Shown here in pieces: positions 36,251 through 46,225 of a stretch of 64,000 nt of DNA (position 1 is its first letter; every line of letters starts with the position of its first letter). The stretch comes from Hahella sp. (GTDB lineage Bacteria > Pseudomonadota > Gammaproteobacteria > Pseudomonadales > Oleiphilaceae): the NCBI GenBank assembly GCA_028280065.1, contig JANQMN010000004.1:289469-353468 (forward strand). The letters run 5' to 3'. Both the position numbers and the translations under genes were made by a program. Below the pieces are notes generated by a model that saw nothing but the letters and a program-made list of their open reading frames with translations, had not been told where the DNA came from and made no database searches.

Positions 36251-36284
36251 AAGGCTGGGGCGGATATGATCCAGCCTTTCGTTC
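36251..36284 (+). terminator. Rho-independent-type terminator after ompW
   Basis: AAGGCTGG (36251-36258) pairs with CCAGCCTT (36271-36278), followed by TTCGTTCT. It lies 21 bases past the ompW stop codon. Confidence 0.7.
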
Positions 36285-36448
36285 TGTTAACCAGGGCGAT
36301 TTACGTTAAAAATCACGACTTCCCGCGCTCCACACCTTAATTTGCCAGGTTGAGTTTGTCCTCACCGGTTATCGGCGGATGAAGTTAATCCGAAAGAGCA
36401 GCAGCTAATCTATAATCTCTATAGTCAACCCTGCCAAAATGTAAACCG

Positions 36449-37036
36449 ATGTCAGATAACCCCTATGCCACACCGCTCAGCGACCTGGAAAACTATGGCG
36501 ACGGCTCCGGTATCTGGATTGAAAAGAAGCTACTGGTGATGCGGAAAAAAGCCGTACTTCCCGACCGCTGCTATCATTGCAATGCTGACGCGCAAGGAAA
36601 CAGGTTAAAGCAAAAGTTGTTATGGACGCCTCCTTTAGTGGTCTTATCCACATTGCTGTTCTTCGTAGTGCCCTTTCTCGGTGAACTGGCCTTTATTGCG
36701 TTTACGGTATTGTGGCTGATCGCTGTGCTGGTTTTTCGAAAGCGTCACCGAATTGACTACGGAATCTGCGAAAAACATCTCAAACAAAGGCGACTTTTGT
36801 ACGCAGTTGCCTGGTGTTTTCTAATTGCAAGTGTTGTCGCCTCTCTGGTCAGCACGGTACTGCACTGGCATGTCGGCATACTAGTCGGCACTGTGCTGTT
36901 ATTGGTGGGTATTCTGTTTGCCATCGTTACCCGCCTGGGCAGAACGATCACAGCCAGGAAAATTACTGCCGATATGGTTTGGTTGAAGGGCTTCGGACAA
37001 GAATTCCGGGATGTTTACCCACCGTTAGAGAAGTGA
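36449..37036 (+). CDS. Unknown inner-membrane protein with Cys-x-x-Cys motif
   Basis: A 195-residue protein opening with MSDNPYATPLSDLE, a start common among small uncharacterised membrane proteins. A CYHC motif at about 41-44 precedes four membrane helices (LVVLSTLLFFVVPFLGELAF and AVAWCFLIASVVASLVS, each followed by a second helix). A -10-like TATAAT lies at 36411-36416. The Cys pair could bind a metal or form a redox centre; function unknown. Confidence 0.65.
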   Translation: MSDNPYATPLSDLENYGDGSGIWIEKKLLVMRKKAVLPDRCYHCNADAQGNRLKQKLLWTPPLVVLSTLLFFVVPFLGELAFIAFTVLWLIAVLVFRKRHRIDYGICEKHLKQRRLLYAVAWCFLIASVVASLVSTVLHWHVGILVGTVLLLVGILFAIVTRLGRTITARKITADMVWLKGFGQEFRDVYPPLEK

Positions 37037-37207
37037 AGAATCTCCAACATCCCCTATTAGCTGGCCGCGCGCTCATATTCAAACAGATACATCGCTTCTG
37101 CGTGGCCCATTTGTAGGAAATCTTTTATTCGAATGTACTAACTTGAAAGCGTATCTTTCACCACTGTTTTGCGTTAGTAGAATGAATTTCCCGGCGAGTT
37201 GCGAGAC

Positions 37208-38029
37208 CTACTTCTTGTCCCACAGAATGTATATGGGAATTAATCCTACTCCCCATAGGATAAGTGCAACCAACCAGTCAAACCCGGGTTGGAAGTTATC
37301 CGCATTGAGATCATCTGGGAAAAACTCAAGCAATGTATAAAAAGAGGCATTTAAGGAGCCATGAAACAGAATAGGCAATAGCAATCCCCCTCCCGAGGTA
37401 AGAGTCAGCCAAGTAAGTAGAAAAGATAACGGAAAAGCCATCACTAAAAATGGGAGGAAAGGATCCACTGTACCCTTGCCCGCAAATATAAAAGCAGGCA
37501 GATGCCAGATAACCCAAAATACGGTAATAATCACACTGGCTACTAACGGACTATGACTTTTTAGCAATTGGATAAGCATAAAACCACGCCAACCCAATTC
37601 TTCCCCCATGCCGCCACCAAAAAACGCGTGAATGGAAAGCTGTATAAGGAAGGTTATACCAAGCAACCTAACTGAAGTATCTCCAAGATTGTAGCCATAG
37701 CCAAGGATGGTAAAACTCCCGAGTAAAATTACTGGCGGCAAAGAAACAGCAAATAAATATAGCCACGGGCTTGCCCGCCACTGAACTACTTTTAGTAATA
37801 AATGCTTCACTCCTTCATATCCAAATGCGAAATAGACGACCCAAACCGCAGCCAAACTGGGACCGAATCTCAGCACCAAATCATTTAAGTTGTTAATCTC
37901 TGTATTAAAAAAGGATTGCAGTCCCTTTAATGCCATATATGCAGGGATGCCGATCCCAAAAGATATAAATAGAGTAAGTAGGAAGAAGGCCGTTAAAGGA
38001 TACTTCCGAACCAAGTTAATAACTTTCAT
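37208..38029 (-). CDS. CPBP family intramembrane metalloprotease
   Basis: A 273-residue protein with about eight membrane helices and the CPBP/Abi motifs: GMGEELGWRGFML (EExxxR, motif 1), FWVIWHLPAF (motif 2 His) and a third His/Asn motif, FHGSLNASF. These are glutamic-type intramembrane proteases (Rce1 relatives). It is divergent from the LytS/LytTR pair across 233 bases, so shared control is plausible. The substrate is unknown; bacteriocin self-protection is one known role of the family. Confidence 0.85.
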   Translation of the reverse strand: MKVINLVRKYPLTAFFLLTLFISFGIGIPAYMALKGLQSFFNTEINNLNDLVLRFGPSLAAVWVVYFAFGYEGVKHLLLKVVQWRASPWLYLFAVSLPPVILLGSFTILGYGYNLGDTSVRLLGITFLIQLSIHAFFGGGMGEELGWRGFMLIQLLKSHSPLVASVIITVFWVIWHLPAFIFAGKGTVDPFLPFLVMAFPLSFLLTWLTLTSGGGLLLPILFHGSLNASFYTLLEFFPDDLNADNFQPGFDWLVALILWGVGLIPIYILWDKK

Positions 38030-38099
38030 TGGAGTTGGGGCCTATGGCTTAACGTGACACCGACAGAATATGGTGATAAACATGTGCAAGGTAATAATA

Positions 38100-38124
38100 T
38101 CGATCAAGAATCAATATTGATCGA
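38100..38124. promoter_or_regulatory. Dyad TCGATCAA-N9-TTGATCGA between CPBP protease and LytS genes
   Basis: A perfect 8-base inverted repeat spaced by nine bases, 71 bases upstream of the CPBP start and 139 bases upstream of the kinase start. It is a good candidate for an operator serving the divergent pair. It does not match the direct-repeat LytTR consensus. Confidence 0.4.
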
Positions 38125-38262
38125 CCAACGGCTGGTTTTATAAGTTAAAAGTAGCAAAATTGAAGACCCATTCTAGACAAGCAGATATTTATCGGATTTA
38201 TCCGCCCGGACTATCTACACTTGGTTAAAGCCCCATAGCAGTTATTACTCCAGCGAGGACAA

Positions 38263-39318
38263 ATGTCCATTGTGCGACAGGTGAAAAGCAAGAAGTATTT
38301 ACAGATCACCGGCCACGCATTTTTCTGGATTCTTTTAACGCTCATTTGCAGTTTTCTAAAGCTGTCTTTTGACGACCATCCAAATATCCCAGGCACCTTT
38401 TTCCGAGAAAATCTTTACTATGGAATGCCTATAAACATGTTGGTCTATTACGGTATTTTCTACTGCCTTATACCTGGATATCTGCAACAAAGGCCGGTTT
38501 TATTTATTGTATTGGCGGCTACTCTGCTCGGTTTCTCGGCTGGCATAGAAACCTTGATTGATATTATTGTGCTGACTGGAGCAGATGCGGGATTTCCTGC
38601 AAGTTCCGCCTACTTCCTTCTTGGGATCAATCTTCTGATTCATTCTGTCTATGGAGCGGCATCCTGCTTGGGGCGGCTTACGACCGATTGGTATGCCAAC
38701 ATTCGGCAACAACGGAGAATTAGGGCCCAGAAGATTGAGACTGAACTGGCGTTGCTGAAAAGCCAAATTCATCCCCATTTCTTATTCAATACCCTTAACT
38801 CGCTGTATAGTTCAGCGTATATGCATGGAGATACCGCCACCGCAGAGGGAATAGCCAAGCTATCCAAGCTGCTAAGATACATGTTATACGAGTCCGTTGA
38901 GGAGCGCGTCTCCCTTGCTGATGAGGTCACATATCTGCGTAATTATATAGATCTACAAAAAATGCGATTTAGCGATGATGTCAAAGTTGGGCTAAGTATT
39001 CAGGAAGCTTTAGAAAACGTCCTAATTGCTCCGATGCTACTGATAATCCCCGTAGAAAACGCCTTTAAACATGGCATCAGCAAGCAGAGGGCCTCGACCA
39101 TTTCCATTGACCTGAAGTGCTCTGGCAAAAATCTCCTCTTTAGCGTCGAAAACCCTTTCCATCGCACCTTGCATGAAAACCCAGATGACGCAGAAACTGG
39201 GCTTGGTCTGCAGAATTTGAGAAGACGGCTGGCGCTGCTCTACCCGGACAAACACCAGTTGACTATTCATCGGCACGAGGAAATATTCAAAGTTGTTTTG
39301 GAGCTTGCATGGGACTGA
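38263..39318 (+). CDS. LytS/YehU-type sensor histidine kinase
   Basis: A 351-residue inner-membrane kinase with four helices in the first ~140 residues, a short coiled coil, the His_kinase domain with phospho-acceptor in KSQIHPHFLFNTLNSLY (about 166-183), and a HATPase domain (LLIIPVENAFKHGIS, GLGLQNLRRRL). A GAGG site precedes the ATG. It overlaps the response-regulator gene by 10 bases, so the pair is translationally coupled. Confidence 0.9.
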   Translation: MSIVRQVKSKKYLQITGHAFFWILLTLICSFLKLSFDDHPNIPGTFFRENLYYGMPINMLVYYGIFYCLIPGYLQQRPVLFIVLAATLLGFSAGIETLIDIIVLTGADAGFPASSAYFLLGINLLIHSVYGAASCLGRLTTDWYANIRQQRRIRAQKIETELALLKSQIHPHFLFNTLNSLYSSAYMHGDTATAEGIAKLSKLLRYMLYESVEERVSLADEVTYLRNYIDLQKMRFSDDVKVGLSIQEALENVLIAPMLLIIPVENAFKHGISKQRASTISIDLKCSGKNLLFSVENPFHRTLHENPDDAETGLGLQNLRRRLALLYPDKHQLTIHRHEEIFKVVLELAWD

Positions 39319-40028
39319 AAACAGTCATTGTCGATGATGAAGCAAGGGCCGTTCAGCTCTTGGAGGATTATGTTAGTAAAGTGCCATCTCTGGAAATGGT
39401 CGAAAGTTTTCAGAATGCGATAGAAGCGGTCAGCTTTCTCAACAAGCACGCGGTGGATCTACTACTTCTGGATATACGGATGCCAGATCTCTCCGGCCTA
39501 CAGCTACTTTCCAGTCTGCATAGCAAACCGATGGTAATTTTCACCACAGCACATGCGGATAACGCAGTGGACGGATTCAAACTGGATGCCATCGATTATC
39601 TTGTTAAACCGATTACCTTTGCGGACTTTATGAAGGCCGCAAGCAAAGCTGTCTATCAAGCGGAACTGGCTTCCATTTCACAGCAGCTAGGTAAAGACAA
39701 GCCGTCATATGCAAATGATTACCTGTTCGTAAAAGTCGATAATCGTCTGGTCAAAATTTCGTATCGGGATATCTTGTATGTTGAGGGCTGTGGCGACTAT
39801 GTTGCTATCTACCATCAAGACGGTCGAAAGCTACTCTGTTTGCAGACGATGAGCCAGACGCTGGATAAGCTTCCGAATCAGGATTTTACCAGGATTCACA
39901 AGTCTTATATTGTAAATCTACATCATGTTGATGCGGTACAAAAAGATCATGTCTTGATCGGGAATCATGATATTTCCATAGGCAGAAGCTATCGGGCAAC
40001 ATTCTTTAAATTGCTCACAGGTGATTAA
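39309..40028 (+). CDS. LytTR-family response regulator
   Basis: A 239-residue regulator: receiver domain with Asp in LLLLDIRMPDLSG (about D55) and Lys in YLVKPITF, then a LytTR DNA-binding domain (YLFVKVDNRLVKISYRDILY, FTRIHKSYIVNLHHVDAV). It is the partner of the LytS-type kinase. LytTR proteins bind spaced direct repeats; the nearby CPBP gene and its own operon are likely targets. Confidence 0.92.
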   Translation: MGLKTVIVDDEARAVQLLEDYVSKVPSLEMVESFQNAIEAVSFLNKHAVDLLLLDIRMPDLSGLQLLSSLHSKPMVIFTTAHADNAVDGFKLDAIDYLVKPITFADFMKAASKAVYQAELASISQQLGKDKPSYANDYLFVKVDNRLVKISYRDILYVEGCGDYVAIYHQDGRKLLCLQTMSQTLDKLPNQDFTRIHKSYIVNLHHVDAVQKDHVLIGNHDISIGRSYRATFFKLLTGD

Positions 40029-40099
40029 TTCGCCCAAGCCTTATCCTGTAACGGTACAACGCTGATTTTGCACGGCCACTAAGGTAGCGCCGTCGTTGC

Positions 40100-42595
40100 T
40101 CAGATCTTCTTCCCTTCGATTTCTTCAATAATCTGAATGATATCTACCGGCTTGGTAATGTATGCATCTAGACCGGCATTCATGGCGCTTTCGATTTGCT
40201 CGGGCAGTGCAGCGGCGCTTACAGCGACTATTCGCGTGTTGTTCATTGAAGGGATTGCTCTCAATGTTTTCAGCACATCGATGCCGTTAATGCCGGGGAG
40301 ATTGAGGTCAAGAAATATCAAATCAGGTATGGCGTTTTTAGCTTTGATAATTCCCTCTTCGCCCATACAGGCTGTTATTAAGTTTACATGCGGATAATGA
40401 CTGGTAATTTTCTCGATTAACAATCGGCTCTCAGGGTTATCTTCGATATAGAGTATGGTTCGGCAAAGATCCTTCGAGATATCGAGACGATCTCGCATAG
40501 GTGGTGAATAATCCACGATGGCACCCTGACCTTGAGGTAATCGAACCCAAAAAGTGCTGCCATGGCCGGGTTTGCTTTCAACGCCGATAACGCCTTGCAT
40601 TTCTTCCACAAGAAACCTGGATAAAGCGAGGCCTATACCTGTACCCTGAATCTCCTTATGTTCCGCATAGTTTAAACGGGTAAACGGAATAAATATGTTT
40701 TCAAGCTCGTTGGAGCATATGCCAATGCCGGAATCCTCGATGCATATCTTAATATGATTCGCTTCAACCGCTTGGGTAGTTAGCCTGACCCAACCGTTTT
40801 TCCGGTTATACTTAATGGCATTTGACAGTAAATTCACTAACACCTGTTTTAGCCGTAAGTGATTCGCACTAACGATAAAGGCCGTCGACTCACACCTTAA
40901 CTGAACGGTGTTTTTCTTCGCAGAAGCACTTACCAGACTAATGCTTTCTTTAATGACCTCATTGAGTGAAACATTTTCCAGTTCGAAGTCCAACTTATTT
41001 TGCTCAAACCTGACGATATCCAGAATATCGTCAATCAACATCAGTAGATGCCTACCGCCTTTGATTATTTCCACGTTACTGAGCCTGAGATCATCGGGGC
41101 TGTCGTCGTTGATATAATCCTGTTGAAGCTGGGAAAATCCCAGTATGGCGTTTAAAGGCGTACGTAACTCGTGGCTCATTCTTGATAAAAAAGTAGACTT
41201 TGCCTTGTTGGCGTCTTCCGCCTGTGTTTTGGCCTTTTTAAGTTGAAGCTCATGCGCTTTGTTTTGGGTAATATCCCGAAATTGCCATATACGGCCATAG
41301 TACTCATTATTTTTCCCGACGATGGGTGCGGTATAACGATCAAAAACGGAACCGTTCAGCAATTCGATTTCTTCCTGATCAGTCGCATCCCGGTGTTGAT
41401 AAAGGTATTTGACCTTAGCCAGAAATTGCTCAGGTTCAGCCAACTTTGTCAGTATAAATTTTACTGCCTGTTCATCTGATTTGGACTGTACAATTTCTTC
41501 CGGAATTTCCCACATATCGGTAAAACGCCGGTTGAAAAATACCATCTTGTTGGCATCGTCGACGACCAGGATGCCGTCTGCCGAGGCTTCCTGCTGAGCC
41601 AGAAGAATAGAATAGTTGCGTTGCAGAGCCTGTTCTTTTTCTCCTATTCTGGTTTCCATTTCCTTTTGCCTGGTGAGGTCTCTGAGAATACCGGAGTGGC
41701 CGATCATCTGTCCCTTCCTGTCTCGTATCGGGGAGACCGTCACCAGGACGTCGATTAAAGAACCGTCTTTTCGCAGGCGTTTGGATTCGAATGGCTCTAT
41801 GGACTCACCTTGTTTCAGGCGCAGCACTATGTGTTGCATGTCCTCTTTAATCGTTTCCGGTATCAAAACTAACAGCGGTTTTCCGATGATTTCCTCTTCG
41901 GTATAGCCAAACAGGCGTGCTGCCCGCTTATTCCATGACGAAATAATGCCGTCGAAATCAACGCCGATGATGGCTTCGTCAGAACTCTCGACAATAAATG
42001 CCAGTTGCGCCAGTTTCGCGTCGGCTTTCTTTTGCTCATCAATCGCCGTCAACAACGATAAAGTGAGCCCGGCATGGAGAGAATATATAGTCGCCAGGGG
42101 CGAAATTTTATTGCGCTCGGCATCATCCAGTTTCTTGGTCGCAAACAACAGATGACCGGAAAGCCCTTCGCGACCCTTAAATGGAATTGAGAAAAGCCTG
42201 GAAGGGGAATCTTTAAACATCCAGCGGCATAGCGTATTTGCCGGAAGCAAATCCGTAGGACTCAGATCGTACCATTGCGGAAATCTGACGTGAGCGGCGT
42301 CCGCTAGCAAACCTTCACTGAGCACCAGGGTATCGGAAGGCGCAGGCTGGGTGAACTCTCCTCCTTCAAACTGGCCAACGATTTGAATTTGCCCGTCTTC
42401 GGTGTGCAAAAGAGCACACATTCGCATAGAAGGAACAATCCAACGGGAATTTTTGCAAACTTTCAGCCAAAGAGACGGTAGATCTTCCTGTTTGGAGAAA
42501 TCAAGAATCGCATCGTATACCAGCCCAAGCGAAAGTCCGTCGATACTTATGTCGGTATCAAACGCATTCTTTGTCCCTCGAAAAATATCCGGCAT
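40100..42595 (-). CDS. GAF/PAS hybrid sensor histidine kinase with receiver
   Basis: An 831-residue cytoplasmic hybrid kinase. Order: GAF-like domain (about 20-190), PAS (about 192-310, [40 protein letters not shown]), a second PAS-like domain (about 330-450), HisKA ([19 protein letters not shown], about 475-490), HATPase ([24 protein letters not shown]) and a C-terminal receiver with Asp in [13 protein letters not shown]. No membrane helix is seen. The receiver is at the end without an Hpt, so a separate relay partner is needed. It follows the AhpD-like gene by 52 bases and may be cotranscribed. Confidence 0.9.
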   Translation of the reverse strand: MPDIFRGTKNAFDTDISIDGLSLGLVYDAILDFSKQEDLPSLWLKVCKNSRWIVPSMRMCALLHTEDGQIQIVGQFEGGEFTQPAPSDTLVLSEGLLADAAHVRFPQWYDLSPTDLLPANTLCRWMFKDSPSRLFSIPFKGREGLSGHLLFATKKLDDAERNKISPLATIYSLHAGLTLSLLTAIDEQKKADAKLAQLAFIVESSDEAIIGVDFDGIISSWNKRAARLFGYTEEEIIGKPLLVLIPETIKEDMQHIVLRLKQGESIEPFESKRLRKDGSLIDVLVTVSPIRDRKGQMIGHSGILRDLTRQKEMETRIGEKEQALQRNYSILLAQQEASADGILVVDDANKMVFFNRRFTDMWEIPEEIVQSKSDEQAVKFILTKLAEPEQFLAKVKYLYQHRDATDQEEIELLNGSVFDRYTAPIVGKNNEYYGRIWQFRDITQNKAHELQLKKAKTQAEDANKAKSTFLSRMSHELRTPLNAILGFSQLQQDYINDDSPDDLRLSNVEIIKGGRHLLMLIDDILDIVRFEQNKLDFELENVSLNEVIKESISLVSASAKKNTVQLRCESTAFIVSANHLRLKQVLVNLLSNAIKYNRKNGWVRLTTQAVEANHIKICIEDSGIGICSNELENIFIPFTRLNYAEHKEIQGTGIGLALSRFLVEEMQGVIGVESKPGHGSTFWVRLPQGQGAIVDYSPPMRDRLDISKDLCRTILYIEDNPESRLLIEKITSHYPHVNLITACMGEEGIIKAKNAIPDLIFLDLNLPGINGIDVLKTLRAIPSMNNTRIVAVSAAALPEQIESAMNAGLDAYITKPVDIIQIIEEIEGKKI

Positions 42596-42647
42596 ATTTA
42601 AGCGCCTGTGGCGTATCAGTCTGATTTTTTGCTTTCAGTCATAATTA

Positions 42648-43220
42648 TCAGGATCCTGCCTGCTCAGGGCTGCTTGCGGTGTTCTGATCCAGCTCAAGGC
42701 CGGTTGCATCTGCCCAGGTATTTATAAAATTGGTGAAAGCCACCATCATAATGATTTCTGCAATTTCGCTTTGACTTAAGCCATTTTCCTTAAGTGTCTG
42801 GAAATCCCCGCCCTGCAGAGAGTTGGGGTCTTTTGCGACTTTTACAGCGAACTTTAGAACCCCTCTGTGTTGCAGGGGAATATTGGTAAAATCGGGATCG
42901 TAAATACAACTGTCGATGACCTCTTTTGAAATCCCTAGCGATGCCAAGGCATTTGTGTGTGTGACGGTGCAATAACGGCAGTTATTGTGTCTTGATACAG
43001 ACAAAGCAATCATTTGCTTCAAGGTAGGAGGAAGTTCGCCTTCAACCAGAACTTTTTTGGTTAAGTTCCAGGTGGCGCCTAGTATGTCTGGTCGAATTGC
43101 TTGAGAAGTGAACCAGTTGATCGGCGTTGAATCACCAAAGCCATTTTCTATTATGTCAGCATAAATAGCTTCCAGTATCTTGTCATCCGGCTGCTTATGG
43201 TCGGTTGGGAATATGGGCAT
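42648..43220 (-). CDS. Carboxymuconolactone decarboxylase / AhpD-like protein
   Basis: A 190-residue AhpD-fold protein with the redox motif NNCRYCTVTHTNAL (CxxC followed by His), typical of alkylhydroperoxidase-type members rather than true decarboxylases. Start at the ATG at 43220, which has GAGAAG upstream; the ATG five codons earlier does not. It lies just upstream of the hybrid kinase. It may reduce peroxides or act as a redox adaptor. Confidence 0.85.
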   Translation of the reverse strand: MPIFPTDHKQPDDKILEAIYADIIENGFGDSTPINWFTSQAIRPDILGATWNLTKKVLVEGELPPTLKQMIALSVSRHNNCRYCTVTHTNALASLGISKEVIDSCIYDPDFTNIPLQHRGVLKFAVKVAKDPNSLQGGDFQTLKENGLSQSEIAEIIMMVAFTNFINTWADATGLELDQNTASSPEQAGS

Positions 43221-43344
43221 GTTATTGCTTCTCATTGTGGCTGTGCAGGTGGAAGTGCGTCAGAGCTTTTTCATTATAGTCGCAATGACCTTGCTCTGTT
43301 GATCGAAAGGCGGACAGGCCGAATCAGAAAGCAACCGCACTTTC

Positions 43345-43914
43345 TCATTCCAAGCCCCTCAATTCTTCGTATACAAACAGATGCACGAGTTCCGCATTGC
43401 CCGAACCGGGACGGATTCCCCGATCCACAAAACCTGCCTTTCGGCACACAGCCTTTGAAGCTTCGTGCTGTGGAGAAATGGGCGCTATCACGCGTTGGCA
43501 GCCAAGCCGATCAATGGCAAATCGCACCAGCGTTGTCGCGATCTCGGTGGCATATCCCTTGCCACGTTCATTTGGCATCACCGCGTACATGATTTCCACA
43601 GCGCCTTCATCATCGGGGGTTAACCCACAGAATCCAACAAACTGCGCGCTTTCGACACTTTCAACCGCGAAAGCCATCAAAGGTTTTTTCGAATCGTAAG
43701 AATCTATCGTCGTATTTAGAATTTCCATGGCACCTTCGCGGCTTTTCTGGGCTTCACCGAAAGTCATGAACTCAGTAGATGCCGGGTCTGTCATGAAGCT
43801 GACGAAGTTTTCGGCATCGCCCTGAACAAAGCGGCGGATTCGTGTGTGTTCTGAATCAATTGAATGGATCAGGTTTCCAGTGGACATTGCAAGGTTCTCA
43901 ATCGTTGCGGCCAT
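43345..43914 (-). CDS. GNAT-family N-acetyltransferase (RimJ/RimL-like)
   Basis: A 189-residue acetyltransferase with the GNAT core: AVMPNERGKGYATEIATTLV (acetyl-CoA loop RGKGYA) and VIAPISPQHEASKAVCRKAG (motif B). It resembles the RimJ/L type acting on protein or small amines. It begins on the base next to the stop codon of the upstream TPR-like gene, so it is coupled. Internal ATG at codon 10 is a possible alternative start. Confidence 0.85.
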   Translation of the reverse strand: MAATIENLAMSTGNLIHSIDSEHTRIRRFVQGDAENFVSFMTDPASTEFMTFGEAQKSREGAMEILNTTIDSYDSKKPLMAFAVESVESAQFVGFCGLTPDDEGAVEIMYAVMPNERGKGYATEIATTLVRFAIDRLGCQRVIAPISPQHEASKAVCRKAGFVDRGIRPGSGNAELVHLFVYEELRGLE

Positions 43915-44601
43915 TTAGTCCCGGATACGAGCAATATATTCCCGAAGATGCTCCGCCTGTTGCTGGGAGACCGGGTCGTTGGCAACGCCCGATAACGTCT
44001 GTTCCGCCTGATCATAACGTCCTGTTACTGCTTGCCAATAAGCCAGCTTAAGCACAAACTGCAAATCGTCCGGCATGGCAACGGCAAGCTTTTGATAAAG
44101 CTGGTAGAGTTCTTCGTCACGCCATTCCTTGGATAGCGCTTCCTCGATTCGTTGCAACTTGTACTTTAAGTCCTGAATGAGAACAGAATGATCCGTGTCA
44201 TTCAACCGGATGCTTTTCTCTAGGCTCAGATCAACCATCTGGAGATAGCGACCTTCTTCAACAAGCAAATCGCTGGCATGAATTATTGCAATCAGGCTAT
44301 TGGAATTTTCTCCCTCCACATCCCTGACAGACTTGACCGGTTGGCTGCTACTGTGCACGTATTGGCTAAACTGTTGCCGCTTGACGACGTCGATTTTCTC
44401 TTCGGTATCTCCGGTCCGGGTAGATTCCAAGGGGATACAACCATCCTTATCCGGACAATCTACCATTTGGGCACCGGACTTAACTCCCGCGGAATCGCCC
44501 GTATCAAAAAGCAATAGCAAAGTTGCCAAAATACCGACAGCAAATAATGCAAGTAAACCTTTCAATTCGCAGCCTATAAACACAGGAAGTTTATCTGGCA
44601 A
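43915..44601 (-). CDS. Membrane-anchored TPR-like protein of unknown function
   Basis: A 228-residue protein with one N-terminal membrane helix (GLLALFAVGILATLLLLF, about 14-31) and an exported helical part. The end carries TPR-like helices (LYQLYQKLAVAMPDDLQFVL, YWQAVTGRYDQAEQTLSGVA) similar to CycH/NrfG-type assembly proteins. It lies between an amidase and a GNAT gene in one leftward run. Function not known. Confidence 0.6.
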   Translation of the reverse strand: MPDKLPVFIGCELKGLLALFAVGILATLLLLFDTGDSAGVKSGAQMVDCPDKDGCIPLESTRTGDTEEKIDVVKRQQFSQYVHSSSQPVKSVRDVEGENSNSLIAIIHASDLLVEEGRYLQMVDLSLEKSIRLNDTDHSVLIQDLKYKLQRIEEALSKEWRDEELYQLYQKLAVAMPDDLQFVLKLAYWQAVTGRYDQAEQTLSGVANDPVSQQQAEHLREYIARIRD

Positions 44602-44623
44602 CCATGAAGCGCTATTCCCATCT

Positions 44624-46036
44624 TCAGACCTCCGCTAAGATTGGCCAGGGCATCGCCTGCTCGAGTTCAAAAGAAAGCTCCAGCAAGCGTTTTTCCAAGC
44701 CTATTCCGGTAGCCAGTTGTACACCTATGGGTAAACCCGAACCCGTCCTTCCAAGCGGTAAGGAAACAGCCGGTGCGCCGGCTATGTTTTGGATAGGAGT
44801 ATAAGGCACAAAGGCTTTTAATCGTTCGTGGGCGACTTCGAATGGCAATTCCGGACCTAAATATCCTAATTTGGGCGACGGCATGGCCGTCACCGGCGTA
44901 ATCAGCACATCAATGTCATGAAACAGTTTTTCATAAGGTTCGGCAAAAGCTCTCAAGCGCTTGATCATCCCCTTGGTCTTGAAAATATTCTTCAGGTAAT
45001 GACGGCTCAAGCCATGAGTCAGTGTTTCCAGCTTGCGTTTTTCAAACTTTCCGGGAAAGTGCATTCCGGCAAAATACTTGCACAGAAACGCCATCATGGC
45101 CCAATAGTTGAAAAAGTCGTCGCCAATCCGGGGATCAAAGGGCAGGGGCAGCTCCGACACCCGATGTCCCAGTTCTTCACAGACTTGGATCGTGGCATGG
45201 ACTGCCTCAACAACCTCTCTATCGACCGGCGTGCCATAGGCGGTTTCCGTGAAGTATCCAATCTTCAACCGGTTTTTCGCGGGTCCTGTAACCTGTCCAA
45301 TCGGCATCAACCTGGGATTGGGGAACAGCCGTTCTGCTTCCGCGTAGAAATTCGCGGTATCTCGCACAGACCGGGTAACGACACCATGGTTCAGTATATT
45401 CAACGGCAAATTTCGCGAGCCGGTAATATCGGCCAATCTGCTTCTCGAGGGCTTTAATCCAACCAATCCGCAGCAAGCGGCAGGTATGCGAATCGATCCG
45501 CCGCCGTCGTTAGCATGAGCAATGGGAACCACGCCTGCCGCCACCAAAGCCGCCGCACCTCCCGACGAGCCGCCGGTCGAGCAATCGATTTGCCAAGGAT
45601 TTCTGGCCGGGTCGTTGGCCAAGGGTTCGGTGGTTGCAGTCAAGCCGAACTCCGACATACTGGTTTTGCCGAGGGAAACCAAACCTAATGCCTGAAACTG
45701 TCGGACAAATTCTGAGGAGGCTCTCGCAGGTACCCGGGCAACCGCACGTGAACCGCGCAGGGTCGGCACCCCCTCGACATCGTCATTATCTTTCACGAAG
45801 GAAGGAATTCCGGCAAATGGGCTAGGTGGAATATTGGCGACTTGATCGGCGGCTTCGCGAAAGGTGTCGGTGACGATCCCATTTAGGATGGGGTTTGCCT
45901 GGTTTGCCCGTTTTATGGCGGCCTCGACAAGTTCGTGAGCGGACAAATCACCGGTCTGGAGCAGTGACACCATCGCCGTCATATCCATGGAACCCATGGC
46001 ATCGTCGGTAAAAGCGCTGACAGTTTTATTCTTCAT
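44624..46036 (-). CDS. Amidase signature family protein
   Basis: About 470 residues with the Ser-cisSer-Lys triad of the amidase signature family: Lys in FVKDNDDVEG, Ser in DCSTGGSSGGAAAL and the nucleophile Ser in NDGGGSIRIPAACCGLVGLK. It hydrolyses amides, but the substrate (amino-acid amide, acyl amide or other) cannot be told; it lacks GatBC neighbours, so it is not tRNA amidotransferase. Start chosen at the ATG at 46036; a GTG at 46084 would add 16 residues without a better ribosome site. It heads the run amidase, TPR-like, GNAT. Confidence 0.9.
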   Translation of the reverse strand: MKNKTVSAFTDDAMGSMDMTAMVSLLQTGDLSAHELVEAAIKRANQANPILNGIVTDTFREAADQVANIPPSPFAGIPSFVKDNDDVEGVPTLRGSRAVARVPARASSEFVRQFQALGLVSLGKTSMSEFGLTATTEPLANDPARNPWQIDCSTGGSSGGAAALVAAGVVPIAHANDGGGSIRIPAACCGLVGLKPSRSRLADITGSRNLPLNILNHGVVTRSVRDTANFYAEAERLFPNPRLMPIGQVTGPAKNRLKIGYFTETAYGTPVDREVVEAVHATIQVCEELGHRVSELPLPFDPRIGDDFFNYWAMMAFLCKYFAGMHFPGKFEKRKLETLTHGLSRHYLKNIFKTKGMIKRLRAFAEPYEKLFHDIDVLITPVTAMPSPKLGYLGPELPFEVAHERLKAFVPYTPIQNIAGAPAVSLPLGRTGSGLPIGVQLATGIGLEKRLLELSFELEQAMPWPILAEV

Positions 46037-46225
46037 CTTTTTTTGGCTCGTTTGCGTTATCGATGTAAGACCAGCAAAGCTCACCTAGCTGGCACGAACG
46101 GTTTTTTATAACAAGAACCGGAAGCCGTCTTTGCAGTTTACGCCAAAGAGTGACTTATTTCGGGAACTAATTGGTCGAAATCCGGTCAGATTTGACAATC
46201 CCCCGAATAACATGAGTCGATCGGT

